Of a stretch of DNA of 64,000 nt, positions 1 to 12,078 are shown in pieces. This stretch comes from Diphasiastrum complanatum (taxonomy: Eukaryota; Streptophyta; Lycopodiopsida; Lycopodiales; Lycopodiaceae), in NCBI GenBank assembly GCA_029204225.1, contig CM055108.1:6934328-6998327 (forward strand), in the 5' to 3' direction. Position 1 is the first letter of the stretch; each line of letters opens with the position of its first letter. The translations under genes were made by a program, and so were the position numbers. A model generated the notes under the pieces. The model was not told the origin of the DNA. It saw only the letters and a program-made list of their open reading frames with translations, and searched no databases.

Positions 1-1692
1 TGGCGATACAGCAGGGGGCCAGTCATTGCTTGGCATCGATGGGGAGGCATCTACCATCACGGGCGTGGATAAGCTACCTATAGCTTTCATGCAGTTGGTT
101 GTATTGCAGGAGTCTTGGCTTGCCACATGTGTAGGAACCTATTTGGCTCGGATTCACAAGAGGTGAGATCAGGAAGCCTAGAGGATGTCACTCAGAGCCA
201 TATACCTCAGTATGATCAGGGAGACATTGGTCTTAGGATCCCGTGAGCGGCAACTCAAGGACATGCTTGCGTTGGCATGGTGTCAGGTGGCACATAGCCA
301 AGGAGAGTGAGCAGATGCTAGGAGCCAGGACGAGCAAGTGATGCTTTGGTATTCGGCTTGTCTAGCAAGATGGTGACTAGGATGGAAGACATCAGGTGAG
401 CATAGTATGTGAATGACGAGTCCATTGGGGTGACACTCAGGGAGATGCTACAATTGCTCAGGTATGATATGTCATTGTATGCATAGTGAATGTTCTTCGG
501 CCAGTGCATCATGTGTGGTGACCTAGGGACAGGTCATGCCTACTTGGAGATAGGTGGCATGGAGTGTACCTGGAGGTGGTACATGTACCACTACGGGGTG
601 ACGTGGATCCAACACGCCTATGGTTGTGAGCCAGCAGGGATGGAGATGGTTACTCAAGGAGAGAGAGCTGATACTTTGGCGAGACAGCTGATACTTTGAC
701 ACTTGCACTCTGCATGGCCTCCTCATGGAGGAATGCGTACATGTCTTCCTCTGACTGGTCTCTCGGTAGCAACTTTGGAACCTTTGCCACATCGATTGAT
801 CACTACCTACTAGCCCTATCCCTAGCCCTGACCATAATCCAAATACAGTGACTACAAGTTCACCTGCAGGTGTCCCCCTTTGTGCAATCTCGCATAGACA
901 GTATGGAGAGGACCGTGGCAGAGATGCGAGCGATACTCGCGATTGTGGTTGGAAGTTATGCATCATCCTCTTAGTATGCTCCATCACATCCATATCCTTT
1001 TCCATTTACGGTTTAGCATTAGGATATTTGCAAAATTGGGACAACCCTTGGAGTTTAATAGGATAGATCCATGTGCATAAATGTGCTTAAGGTAAGGCAA
1101 TTAAGGCAGGGCATCTTAGCAGAAGCAGAGTTGAGTGGAGACTCATATGTAACCATCCTCTTGTAAGGAAGACCTTTTAAGCATCTATTGCCAATATATC
1201 TCCCTTATCTTAGTGGCTCATTAGTCTGATCGTACTGTTTCCTTTCTCCTCCAGATTCACAGCCCATTCTAAGAGAAGTGACCATCTAAATGAGCTACAT
1301 AATAGGCATATTGCTTATCTTTCATGGTTTCCTTCCATTCTCATGGACATTGTAGATAATAAAAGTTGGAAAGAGAGTTGTATAAACAGCACATGCAACA
1401 GTAAGACTTTAGTCCATGAAAGACAACAAATTGTATTTGTAAACGTAGGTCTGAAATTGCTTGGTTGTTTGCTAGCATGATAGTGTGTTTACTAACATGA
1501 CAGCCTGTTCAGTTTACAAATAGTTTCTTCAATTTACTATTTTTTATTTTGACCTGAGCTGCTTGACTATTATATCAAAATAATGTTTACTAACTACTAG
1601 TAAGCCATAAGCATTTTGTGTACATGCTTATCTGTGAAGCAGAGGAATAAGGCGGGACTATGAGTGATACATTCACAATAAATAGCACTCAC
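1..1692 (-). other. Partial pullulanase intron, left edge
   Basis: No pullulanase exon is found here on the minus strand. Positions 1-1010 look like repeat sequence. A plus-strand stretch at 880-1010 reads SMERTVAEMRAILA, with stops further on, and resembles the coiled N-terminal part of some plant transposon proteins, but I cannot assign it. I see no recognisable element in 1011-1692. Confidence 0.4.
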
Positions 1693-1761
1693 TGTTTCCA
1701 CAGGACTTGCAGCATAAGCAACTGGAGACTTGTCAAAAGTCAACACCTCCATCCCTTTAAC
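1693..1761 (-). CDS. LDA: Pullulanase exon e17, last in window
   Basis: Acceptor CTTTGCAG, then VKGMEVLTFDKSPVAYAASP, VET. Phase 0, 69 nt, donor GTGAGT. The next protein stretch, with NYVSAHDNETL (third catalytic Asp), is not found in 1-1692, so the rest of the gene lies left of the window. Confidence 0.92.
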
Positions 1762-2429
1762 CTGCAAAGAGAGTAGAAAATAGTAGAGTCCTTAGATTTA
1801 GTAGCATCACACTATTGACATGTATGAATAAAGAAAGGAAATGAATGACATGCACACAGAAGAGAAGGTACAATGTACCATCACATCATAGGGAGGAACA
1901 TTACAGAAAAAAGAACTGAAACTTACATCATCTTCATGAAAGAGCTACAAAAATAATTTGCAGTTGTACAGAATGCCAACTGCAATCTTATATTCAAGAC
2001 TTATCTCCTAAATGTGCACGTAAGACAAGTCGAAGGATGTCCTATTTACAAGAAACCTACATCACAGGAAAGTTTCCCAACTTCAAAGCTGAATCGCATG
2101 AGCACTTGCTAGAAAGGATGTCTCATAGTGTAGTTACATAAACAAGGCATATCCATGTAAAATGGTACCTTAGAACAAGCTCTAAGCCTTAACTACCAAA
2201 CCATACAGATCGGGACTTGTCAAATGGTAGCAGTAGACAGTATCTACCAAGTTAAACCATACAGTATGACGACCAAAGAACTTACTTTCAGTACTTTTTT
2301 AATCTTAGCAGTATGGCTCAAAACAAAGTCCAAGGTTTTCAGCTTCTAGTTTTATTGAGCACTATGTTCTTTGAAAAGAGTGCATTCCTCAAGATATTTG
2401 AAAAGCAAAATTGATTTTCTTGGCCTCAC

Positions 2430-2486
2430 CTTTTCTCCCTTATGATTCGTGAAAACATAGTCTCGTAAGTTTCCTGCAAGACCAAG
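2430..2486 (-). CDS. LDA: Pullulanase exon e16
   Basis: Acceptor GTGTCTAG, then LGLAGNLRDYVFTNHKGEK. It matches GMAANLKDY-LTNHEGKE. Length is 57 nt, phase 0, donor GTGAGG. A second AG inside (TTGCAG) is a possible alternative acceptor but would shorten a conserved motif. Confidence 0.92.
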
Positions 2487-2574
2487 CTAGACACAACAAG
2501 AAAAACTTCACTAAGCTGATCAGCAACTACAGAAGAAATACAACCAGAAATGGATCTCTAAGAAAGTCAGCGTT

Positions 2575-2578
<4 letters not shown>

Positions 2579-2635
<57 letters not shown>
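2579..2635. repeat. (GA)n microsatellite
   Basis: About 28 uninterrupted GA units within the e15-e16 intron. A second, shorter run lies at 2701-2720. Confidence 0.95.
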
Positions 2636-2639
<4 letters not shown>

Positions 2640-3169
2640 TGGATGTCTTGAGAGTCCCATACGTAAGCCTGTCCTACTACATAACATGTGTGTATGTCAT
2701 GAGAGAGAGAGAGAGAGAGAAACAGCATAGATTATGTTTATCAATGCCCAGACTCGAGTCCACCGACGTCACTAATCTATCACACCACTCAACAGAGCAT
2801 ACTAATTTCTAATGTCAGTGTACCAAATAAAAAAAGGAGTTGACTAACAAAAGCTCCATAGTAAGAACACATGTCTGCATGCCCCAACGACACACACACA
2901 CGAGGAGATGATAAGCATTGTGCGTTCCAATAAGGGCATAAAGGCTATGAGTAAAACTATATGATGCAGTCAAGAGTAAGAAAAGATCTGTAAAGAGGTT
3001 CAAATAATACAGTCATATGGTATACACTGTCAAATAATTGATACTGAAAAGAATTTTACACATGGAGAGCGTCCGACAAGTTACTTGTCTAGCTAATATC
3101 CTCATAAGAAACTTATTCGTAAATGTTAAGAGGTTTGAAGTGGTAACAATCAGAGCACCAGAAACTTAC

Positions 3170-3241
3170 AAGGATCCAGTCAGTAGTAGATGCCAAAGCT
3201 CTAGCCATAGTTTCTTGATCTCCCTGATCAAGGCCATTGGG
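3170..3241 (-). CDS. LDA: Pullulanase exon e15
   Basis: Acceptor TTTTTGCAG, then PNGLDQGDQETMARALASTT, DWIL. It matches the QPN-HDQGS stretch of plant enzymes. Length is 72 nt, phase 0, donor GTAAGT. Confidence 0.92.
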
Positions 3242-3446
3242 CTGCAAAAATGTTTCAGAAGGTTTTAAAATCAAAAAATTCCAATTAGAATAAAAAATTA
3301 GTCCTGAGTTCATTTAAGCAGGAATAAAAAAGAGTGAATCCATAAAGCCAAGATTATTGTAGTACTTGTATACAATAGCAATTTGATAAACTGCATCTAA
3401 AAGTATGAAAAAAGGAAGAATCAACAATCAAATTGTTGCTCCAAAC

Positions 3447-3930
3447 TTCATGAGAAAATCCAAGTTATGTAATCACTACTTGAACAAAGCTTAGATGTGC
3501 TTAGAATCACATAAATGATCAGATGCTCTGCATGTGGCACCAATGCATAACCTTCTATGAATTTCTAGCTTAATGCTTAAAAAAGTAGTTGAAAGATAGA
3601 AAATTCTTCAATCAATAAGAACTACAATTATTTTGTTATGGACATCCAGTCCAGATAGAGCTGCTAATGGTGCACTTTTATCCATATGTTCATGAGAAAA
3701 TCCCAGTTATGTAATCACTACTTGAACGAAGCTTAGATGTGCTTAGAATCACATAAATGATCAGATGCTCTGCATGTGGCACCAATGCATAACCTTCTAT
3801 GAATTTCTAGCTTATGCTTAAAAAAGTAGTTGAAAAATAGAAAATTCTTCAATCAACAAGAACTATAGTTATTTTATTATGGACATCCAGTCCAGATAGA
3901 GCTGCTAATTGTGCACTTTTATCCATATGT
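3447..3930. repeat. Tandem duplication, 242-bp unit x2
   Basis: Units 3447-3688 and 3689-3930 start with ttcatgagaaaatcc and ttcatgagaaaatccc-like sequence and end with tccatatgtt. They differ by only a few substitutions and one-base indels. The repeat lies in the 8.4-kb intron directly before gypsy-1. No coding sense was recognised. Confidence 0.92.
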
Positions 3931-3994
3931 TGATATATATTCAGGTCAAGCCCAAGGCCTTAATTTTATTCATTAGCCCATTTGCGAATCTTCT

Positions 3995-4780
3995 GTGTTG
4001 CTTTCAAGCACCCTACTACCACACATTGAGCAGCCTTTTTTCCAGTTTTTTGCAAATTCACCACCTATTGTTTGCCCATCCTGCCCTGTCTGCCCTACTG
4101 CCCTGCAACACCTGCCTATGCCATCTGCCTACCTGTACATCTCTGTCAACATGCCTACATCTGATGCGTCCTCTTCCCACGGTGACATTCAAACTCAGCT
4201 TGATGATCATCTGATTCATATTAACCATCTCATCGCCACCCAGCAAACCATGCAACACAACCAACAATCCATGATGCTTAGCCTTCAAACTCCTCAATCT
4301 ACACTTTCCACCCTTTCTACCCATCTTCTTCCTCCTACAATTTCTACCCCACTCCCTGTTCCTCCTATGTCCACCACCGTTTCTCCATTTCCCATTCCAT
4401 CTTTTTTTCTTCGCCTTTTTCTATTACCCATCCTTTTGGCCCCATTTCATCCTGCCCCCATTGTTCATGACTTTTGAGATAAAGTTACGCTTTCCATCTA
4501 TAATGGCTCTTCTAATGGTAAGGAATTGCAGAATTGGTTCTTCCAGAACTCGCTCCTCGCATGCCTCAACAACAATGTCAGCTTGCTGCGCTACACTTGT
4601 CGGGCTGCGCTTTGACTTGGTGGCATACACATCAGTCTCTTCTTGATGCTTCTGCTACTTGGGCTGAGTTTAAAGTGGCCATCCATTCTGTTTTGATCGA
4701 TCCAACTTGGTTCCAGTCTCAGCTGGACCTCTATCGACAACTCACATAGACAGGTACACTCTTACATTATAATGAAAAGT
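3995..4780 (+). pseudogene. gypsy-1 gag remnant
   Basis: A Pro/Ser/Thr-rich N-terminal part with a Gln-rich stretch (QLDDHLIHINHLIATQQ at about 4198-4250) is followed, in another frame, by a retrotransposon gag core: WFFQNSLLACLN, then ALTWWHTHQSLLDASATW and FKVAIHSVL at 4530-4700. The WW before the second helix is typical of gypsy gag. Frameshifts and a stop at about 4747 break it. Confidence 0.75.
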
Positions 4781-4889
4781 TTGTTGAGTTTCCTTATCAT
4801 TTCTCTGATCTTCCACTTGTTTACTCACGACTTGTCTGTGTTTGCGGAGCCTTCTACATTGCATTCTTTACATTTTATCAATCGTTGTA

Positions 4890-5225
4890 TTAATCTCATT
4901 CCTGGTGCCCATCCTAATCATCATTTATGGCAAGGTTTAATTGTTCCTAGTCAGAATCCTTTTGGAGCTCCTGTCCTATTAGTTGATAAGAAAGATGGCC
5001 CTAATCATTTATGTATTGATCATCGAGCTCTTAATCGTCTTACTATTCGTAATCAATATCCTATCCCTCACATTGATGACTTATTTGATCGCTTAGGTCA
5101 AGCTCTAAGACTGATTTACGTTCTGGCTACCATCAGACTCGCATCCACCCTGGCAATGAGTTCAAGACTGCTTTTTGTAGTACTATCGGTCTTTATGAGT
5201 TCCATGTTTTACTGGCCCCCCGACA
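4890..5225 (+). pseudogene. gypsy-1 reverse transcriptase fragment
   Basis: Reads [16 protein letters not shown], then [20 protein letters not shown] and [11 protein letters not shown]. This is the conserved start of Ty3/gypsy RT (SP-ASP-LLV-KKDG, YR-LN, YPLP-ID). After a frameshift the SGYHQTRI and YEFHVL motifs follow at 5130-5210. It stops before the YxDD box, where copia-1 begins. Confidence 0.88.
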
Positions 5226-5801
5226 GCACTTGTGTTTTGCAGAAATGGCGAACTCCTGCAACTTTGCCGCAACACGAACATGAAGCGAATGTCGAACGAG
5301 AACAATTCGTGAAAGTCAACGTGCCTTGACTCGAAGGACGAACGATTCGCGAATCATTCGTGAATCGTAAACATACCTCCAGGACCGCAAACCACAAAGG
5401 GACGCAAAACGAAAAGATACGAAAGAAACGAAATGAGCGAAAGCAAACGAAGGAAACGAAACAAACGAAGGGGAATCTTTCGCGCTCCCAGCTGGCACCT
5501 CAACGGGCTTGGAGTCGTAGACTTCATGCCCAGCTGAAACGAGTGGCAACGACGGAGAGTAACTGATTAGTTGATTAGCGTTAACTAGTCTTGTGATTTT
5601 GTGTTTAGCTATCTTGTAAACTCCACACAGTGGAGATATAAACTATCCTTTCTGGATCATAAATAATATAAGCGAATAGACAAAATTTCTGTAAGAGACA
5701 GAGAGAGACGTAGCGAGTAGAGCAGAAAAGAAAAATACTACAAACGAAAGAGCTGTGCATGAAAGTCTGCCAACGAGCAGAACACAACGAAAAGAGCAGA
5801 G

Positions 5802-6055
5802 TGTCATTCTGCCAATGAGCGAGACACTGACGATCTCGCTCTAAAAATTAAACTCATAATAGAGTTGCTCAATTTTTGTGCATCTCCTTGTCTTGCGTCG
5901 TTTGTCTTGATAGCTAGAATAGAATGTGTTATGTGATGTGCAGTCGTGTGTCTAGGTTCCTGTGAAGCTTCCGCGAAAAAGAAAATTCAAAGACACAAAA
6001 TCGTTTGCGAATACGAAAACAAAAACAAAAAAGAAACAGTTTCGCTTTCGCGACA
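5802..6055 (+). repeat. copia-1 5' LTR (minimum extent)
   Basis: Begins tgtcattctgcc and ends gcgaca, immediately followed by the primer-binding site. It is repeated at 9084-9319. Confidence 0.8.
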
Positions 6056-6067
6056 TGGTATCAGAGC
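6056..6067 (+). promoter_or_regulatory. copia-1 primer-binding site
   Basis: tggtatcagagc directly after the LTR, complementary to the 3' end of initiator Met-tRNA, the usual primer of plant copia elements. Confidence 0.9.
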
Positions 6068-6120
6068 ACACAGGTTATCACTACTGATATCTAAGCAGTA
6101 ATTTACTAGACAACACAATA

Positions 6121-9082
6121 TGGCTACAACAATCTAGACAAGAGTAGCAATTAGTCTTGATGGCACAAATTACAGAATCTGAAAATTCAAAATTAAAACA
6201 CTTCTGAAAGGCGAAGGCATCTGGTCGGTGACCGAACTCTTAGAGGTGCAGCCTCCAGAGGGAGACCCGAGGAGAGCTGATGGATCAAAAAAGATGGCGC
6301 ACAATGGCGATCATCGTTTCATCCATAAATGAAGATCTACTCATGCAGATTGAAGACTACGAAAGTAGCCGTGCAGCGTGGGAAAGATTAAAGCAGAAGT
6401 ATGAAGTGAGGACTACAGCTTCAGTCATGCACTTTCACAATCAGCTGCAATCCATACGATGGGATGGCAACCAGTTGGATCAACACGTTGAAAGAATCAG
6501 AACGATCTTCGCTCAGCTCGCTGCATCAGGACAGGAGCACCAGGTCCCAGCACCACAGCAGCTGATGTACTTCATGAAATCTCTACCGACGTCCTATCAA
6601 CCACTGAGAATGCTCATACTAAGTCTACCAGATATGACATTCGACAAAGCAGTCAATCTTGTCGCTAATGAGAGACTGATGAGAGACGAAGGAGAGGGAA
6701 GTAGTGATCAAGAGAAGGCTCTCTTCACGAAAGGAAAGAAGAAAAACAAGAACAAGCCAAGATTCGAGAAGACGAAGTCCTCGAATCGACAATCTTCTTC
6801 CTACGATCACTGCCACAAACCAGGCCATACGGCCAACAAATGCTGGTTCAATCCAACAATACCTTGCATGCACTGCAAGAAGAAGGGGCATTCTGCATAT
6901 GATTGCAGATTCAACCCAAAAAGAAAGAACAAGGCTGAAAAAGCTAATGTTGCAGAGTCATCCAAGGATGCTGATAGAGGTGACGAAGCCTTCACGATAC
7001 TTGATGAAGCTTCAACGAGCTACACTGAACACGACTACGATGTAGTCAGTGATTCAGGAGCAACATCACACATCACCTACAACAAGAAGATCTTGATCGA
7101 CTTCAGAGAAAACAACAGAGTAGTGATTCTAGGTGATGGGAGCAGACACAATGTCAAAGGCATCGGCACTCTACAGCTGCGAACACTGTCAGGCCAAGCA
7201 GAGCTGCTAGGAGCACTCTATGTGCCCACACTCAGAAAAGATCTGCTATCCGTTTCCAAGATGGCAGATCTTGGCATTCGAGTTTTGTTCGACGACAACA
7301 CATGTCGTATGAACGAGAAAACGACAAACAAGTTGCTAACGGTCGGATGCAGAGAAGGAAACCTCTACCAGGCCAAGATAATCAGCAACTCTGACAGCAT
7401 ATTGAATGCATCAAAAAATGAAGATCAGCTCTGGCATAGGAGAATGTATCATCTGAACATGCGAAGCCTTTATGACATGAGTAGAAAGGACATTGTCACA
7501 AGTCTCAAGATTTCAAGGCCCGAAACTGAGTTCTGCGAAGCCTGTCAGAAAGTCAAGCAACATTGGAATCCATTCACACATGAGGGAAGAAGAGCCAAGG
7601 AAGTTCTTGAGCTCGTCCACTCTGATGTCTGTGGACCGATGAAGATGCATTCGCTCTCAGGTTCGAGGTATTTTCTGACGTTCATAGATGATTACAGCCA
7701 GTTGACCACGATCTACTACTTAAAGAAGAAATATGAAGTGTTTGATTCCTTCAAGAAGTTTGTGGTATTTGCAGAGCGACACACCTCAAAAAAGATACAG
7801 ATCCTCAGATCTGACAACGGAGGTGACGTTGGATAACAAGACGCCATACGAAATGTGGACAATTAGAAAGCCTGATCTATCATACGTACGTGTGTTCGGA
7901 TGTGTAGCATATAAGCACATTCCAAAAGAAAAACGAAGCAAGCTCGATGACAAATCAGAGCAAACAATCATGGTCGGCTACTCGAATGGAACACAAGTGT
8001 ACAGGCTCTACGATCCAACCACGAAGAAGGTTGTTTCGAGCAAAGATGTGAAGTTCGATGAGTCCACATTCCTTGGACTAAAAAACGAAAGAGGCCATGA
8101 GATCTTCACACTGCTGCCCATTCAAGAGGGAGATCGAGGACAGACATCAAATCAGAATGCAGAGCAGCAGGAAGCAGAGGATCAACCCCACGAACAAGAA
8201 ACGTTCGAGTAGCGACGAAACGAGCCTAGAAGGTCAACAAGACAAAGAAGACCTCCAGACTGCTACTCTGACAATCTTCAATGGAGCGAAGACACGCAGT
8301 TCGAGTACTGCAGCTTCACTGAGGAGCCAGCAACATACCAAGAAGCTATCCAGAGTCCAGAGGGAGAATTTTGGAAGGAGGCAATGTCAGAGAAAATCGA
8401 GTCGATGAGGCGAAACGAGGCATGGACATTAGAGCCACTGCCAGAAACAGAAAATTAGTCGACTGCAAGTGGGTATACAAGAAAAAGATGAAATCAGATG
8501 GCACCATTGGCCGCTACAAAGCAAGGCTTGTCGCGAAGGGCTACACGCAGAGATATGGTGACCCAGAATATGGGATTAACCTACAAAGCTGAAAATGAAG
8601 AAAAAGGATTCGAGCTGCACCACTACAGTGATGCAAGTTGGGCGAGCTGCAAAGATGACAGCAAATCCATAACTGGAGGATGTACCATAGCGCGTGCGGA
8701 GTTGCAATCAGCTGGATATGCAAAAAGCAAACGTTGGTGGCTCAATCCTCTTGCAAAGCTGAATACGTCCCAGCTTTAAAGGTGGCAAATGAGGTAGTGT
8801 GGCTGCAGATGATGCTGGAGGCAATCGGGATACCACAAGAAGGGCCAAGCATGATGTTGATGGACTCTCAGAGTGCCATCTATCTGTCCCAGGATCTTGT
8901 CTTCCATTCAAAGACAAAACACATACCTCTGAAGTACCATCACATTCGAGATTTAATCTCGAAAGGAGAGCTCCAGGTCCCGTATATAAAATCAAAAGAC
9001 ATGATTGCAGATCTGCTCACGAAGCCGCTCGACAAGCCACTCTTTTCCAAGCAAAGAAAGGCAATTGGATTGAACGAGCAGA
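6121..9082 (+). pseudogene. copia-1 gag-pol, broken
   Basis: The ATG at 6121 is followed by a stop at 6136 and a frameshift; an open frame then runs 6280-7836. Domains: gag core, zinc knuckles at about 6811-6905, protease VVSDSGATSHIT at about 7040, integrase zinc region HRRMYH...CEAC, and core HSDVCGP and RSDNGG (7800-7825). A deletion then joins DNGG to the integrase C-terminal part (TPYEMW, RVFGCVAY) in another frame. RT begins (CKWVYKKKMKSDGTIGRYKA, 8470-8540), but almost all of it, including YVDD, is missing before RNase H (SDASWASCKDD at 8627; DSQSAIYLSQD; ADLLTKPL at 9007). Confidence 0.9.
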
Positions 9083-9083
9083 G

Positions 9084-9319
9084 TGTCATTCTGCCAACGA
9101 GCGAGACACTGATGATCTCGCTCTAAAAATTAAACTCATAATACAGTTGCTCTATTTTTGTGCATCTCCTTGTCTTGCGTCATTTGTCTTGATAGCTAGA
9201 ATAGAATGTGTTTTGTGATGTGCCCGTGAAGCTTCCGCGAATAAGAAAATTCAAAGACACAAAATCGTTTGCGAATACGAAAATGAAAACAAAAAAGAAA
9301 CAGTTTTGCTTTTGCGACA
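9084..9319 (+). repeat. copia-1 3' LTR
   Basis: Copy of 5802-6055, ending gcgaca. The end of pol reads straight into it with no normal polypurine tract, suggesting deletion of the pol/LTR border. Confidence 0.8.
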
Positions 9320-9320
9320 C

Positions 9321-10450
9321 ATTTTTCCTGACTAATGGATATTCTCCGATCTTACCAGGTATTCCACCCCCCGCTGATGATGTTCTCGTTACTTCATCTT
9401 CTTTTCTTACTAATTCTCGTGATTGTATTGTATAGGCACAACATCATTTGGCATGTGCTCAACATTATTATGAGTCCTTGACTGATTGTCATAGGTTTTT
9501 TTAGAGTTTGTAGGGCCAATCTGTTTATGTTCCTCTCTCTTTTGCTCGTCATAAATTTGTTCAAGGTCGTTCTCATACTGAAAACTTGTCTGCACGTTAC
9601 TATGGCCCTTTTCCAGATTGTGGAAAAGCTTAGTCCTGTTACCTATCATTTACAGTTACCTGATACTACTCATGCTTGTGACCTTTTTCATGTATGTTTA
9701 CTTCGTTCATCCCTTTTTCCTAGTGAACCTTATGCTAATTTGTTTCCTGCTGATCCTGAAATTTTTCCATTTTTACCTATTGTTATCCTCCAAGTCTGGG
9801 TCATTTTACATCATCGTGGTCGTCTTGTCCAATTTTGAGTCCAATGGGACGGCCGCCCACTTGATGAAGCTACTTGGGAGTCTTTCGATGTTTTTGCACA
9901 CTCACCTTTATTGCAAGAACAGGCTCGTTCCCTTCATGAGTTGGTACATGACACTACCATTGTTGATCCTAACGCTACACCATTGTCTAGTCCTGCCATT
10001 GCGGTTGTTGTTCTAACTCTGAATATTGTTCCCGTTTCATCTGATCTTGCTCTTGTTGCTGATTTACCTGATGTTGATATCCCTAATTCTAATGCTGCTC
10101 TTGTTGTTGATGTCCCTCCTGATGATCAACCTGATATTAGTGGTCTTGATGCTCCTACTGCTCCTGTTATTGATTCTTCATTACTTGTTGATGATGATCC
10201 CTCATTTGCCAGACATCCGACATTACATTGATATGGTCTGCACGTCTACTAGAAATGAGATTTATGATTCTCTCTGCTTCATTGTACTAAAAGCAAGTTT
10301 TTGTGGCTGTAGGGGATTTGCCTTTTTGACTGACACCACTAGCACAAAATGTATAACCCAGGGAAGAAAACGACAATACAACAGTACCAAAGTAGCTCTA
10401 GTAGTTAAAATTCTAGCCCACATTGAGGACAATGCTTTAAAAAGGGGGAG
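9321..10450 (+). pseudogene. gypsy-1 integrase C-terminus and chromodomain
   Basis: Gypsy-1 resumes with LTNGYSPILPGIPPPADDVL, matching the integrase tail of gypsy-2 (HGYAPLLPGVPLPPDD). It continues through KLSPVTYHLQLPDTTHACDL and FHVCLLRSSL (9620-9710), then VQWDGRPLDEATWESFDVF (9840-9895), a chromodomain-like fold of chromoviruses. A long acidic, Val/Pro/Asp-rich tail follows to the stop at about 10231. Stops and frameshifts are frequent in 9420-9600. A polypurine tract, aaagggggag (10441-10450), ends the internal region. Confidence 0.87.
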
Positions 10451-10760
10451 TGGGCACGCACTATAGTTCATACTGCTCTACTTTTGACCATTATTAGTGG
10501 ACACGCATTTTATATTACATGTGACAGGCCTAGAAATACTATTTTACATGGTTTTCTATTTTGGCCTTAATTTTTTAATTTCACCTTCCCTCCAAATCAA
10601 TATGGAGGAGGTAGGATTTGTCCACTATAAATAGCCACTAAGGCTAGTCATTTGGTAGCTCTGATTTTTGAGTCGAGCTTCTTGTAGGGGAGTTGTACCG
10701 TTTCATAGATCTTAGTTGGAAATCTACCAGAGGTATCAGCGGCTATTGATATTCATACAA
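10451..10760 (+). repeat. gypsy-1 3' LTR (end approximate)
   Basis: Starts tgggcacgca right after the polypurine tract. It contains a TATA box in ctataaatag at about 10624, followed by leader-like sequence. The 3' border cannot be fixed because no 5' LTR is left to compare. Confidence 0.65.
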
Positions 10761-11677
10761 AAGTGTCCGAAAAGCTTTAAAAAATTTATCATTTTGTCTT
10801 TTTACACTTGGCAAAAGCATGAATGATGGGCTTCATGGAGTCTTTTCCTTTCCTAATGTGGGCAAGGGCACTTAAAAATGTAAAGTCCTCCCCATAGGCT
10901 TCTACCCATCACAATCATCCAATTTGTGGTTGTATTTAACCCCTTGCCACTTAAATTGATATGTCTATCACTCAAAAGTAAAAATAAATAGCAAAAACAC
11001 AAAACATATGTAGGAGACGTTCAAATGGAATGCATTGAAACATTTGAGTTTCAAACATCAGTTTATGGTTCTAAAGAGAAGATGCTCAGACTTGAAGTTT
11101 CAAATTTTGGATGAAACTTAGCAGTGTCCCTGTCTCGTCCTTCCATTTTGGCACAGTCCATGGCTGATTGAGACTTCCATGGCCATGGCAATTGTTCAAA
11201 ACCCCTTTCTAATTGTCATCATTAAACACCCTCCACATGTCATATTCAGGGCGTAGTCACATTTTGACTCTGTTTCCAGCTGGTAGCCGCTCCTCGCTAC
11301 TCTCAAATCTATTCCCAACTTCCTAGAATTCCTGATTGTTTTTTCTCTTGTATGTCCTTGTTTGTGGGATGGATTGGAGCCAAACTCCTGCCCTCAAGAA
11401 GAGGAAAGGAAGTCCTAAGGAACTCAAAAATTCAACATTAACCTCTAAATAGAACTCAAATGAACAACAAAGCTGAAACTGAAACGCGGAGTCTCCTGAT
11501 CCTTTTCAATCTGAAAGTGTTAACAACGTCCTTTAAGTAGATTAGTTTTCATGGATATATAAAAATAGGAATAATGACTAATTCACCAAATGTGAGATTG
11601 GTTAGAGCAAAATAGTCTTTCATCACATGATGAGTCCCAAGTTCTCAAGGGTGTTTTCTCTTAGATCATACAAATAC
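10761..11677. other. Intron sequence, no recognised feature
   Basis: Rest of the 8.4-kb pullulanase intron up to exon e14. AT-rich, with no open frame or repeat that I can name. Confidence 0.6.
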
Positions 11678-11768
11678 CTGTAAAGACAAGCCTGTCAAAA
11701 ACCCTTGCTGGAGGGGATCTCCAAACGGAGAACCTCCTAGGACAGTATCTCGTATCCGATCATTGAAA
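11678..11768 (-). CDS. LDA: Pullulanase exon e14
   Basis: Acceptor GTCTACAG. The exon completes Ser and reads FNDRIRDTVLGGSPFGDPLQ, QGFLTGLSLQ. FNDRIRD and GGSPFGDPLQQGF are pullulanase landmarks. Length is 91 nt, phase 0, donor GTATTT. The next intron is 8436 bp and carries nested gypsy-1 and copia-1. Confidence 0.97.
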
Positions 11769-12078
11769 CTGTAGACACCAACATTGAACATAATAAGCTG
11801 AACTCGCACCGGATTGATTGGCCAAATAAATATACCATGAGAAAAGAAAAACATACTGCTTCGGGTGTAAATGCCAATAAATATACCATGAGCAAAAAAC
11901 ATCATACTGCTTAGGGCGTCGGGAGAATTTCTTGTCGGATGTAATTTTTTTTAAACAATTGAGCACAATGACCAGGAGAAAGATAATTTATAGACTCTCA
12001 CATGATGCTTTTCTATTTGGTACTTGATGGAAGCAACCAAGAAAGACTTAAACCAGACACAGATAGGAGATTGAACAC

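Larger units (their letters stand above)
3931..5235 (+). mobile_element. Ty3/gypsy element gypsy-1, 5' part
   Basis: Left half of a decayed gypsy element interrupted by copia-1. It holds a gag remnant followed directly by a reverse transcriptase fragment; the rest of gag, the protease and the start of RT are deleted. No clear 5' LTR was found. The element resumes at 9321 with the end of integrase. The start coordinate is approximate. Confidence 0.8.
5235..9320 (+). mobile_element. Ty1/copia element copia-1, nested in gypsy-1
   Basis: Complete outline of a copia element: 5' LTR, Met-tRNA primer site, gag-pol, 3' LTR. The unambiguous LTR repeat is 5802-6055 versus 9084-9319 (TG...CA, a few substitutions plus a 20-bp indel). 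The 5' LTR probably reaches back to about 5235, since 5235-5801 has a TATA-like tataaact and similar base composition; if so, the 3' LTR has lost its 5' part. Gypsy-1 sequence lies on both sides, proving nesting. I did not find a clean target duplication. Confidence 0.88.

Noticed and set aside
523-1005. 160-codon minus-strand frame
   Set aside because: No family resemblance, and the opposite strand has a better, though weak, coiled transposon-like stretch. Kept only as unassigned repeat.
2573-2812. Protein with Arg-Glu repeats
   Set aside because: It is only the translation of a (GA)n microsatellite in an intron.
5316-5566. Overlapping Lys/Arg-rich or Ser/Phe-rich frames near 5.4 kb
   Set aside because: They are translations of the purine-rich sequence in the probable copia-1 5' LTR.
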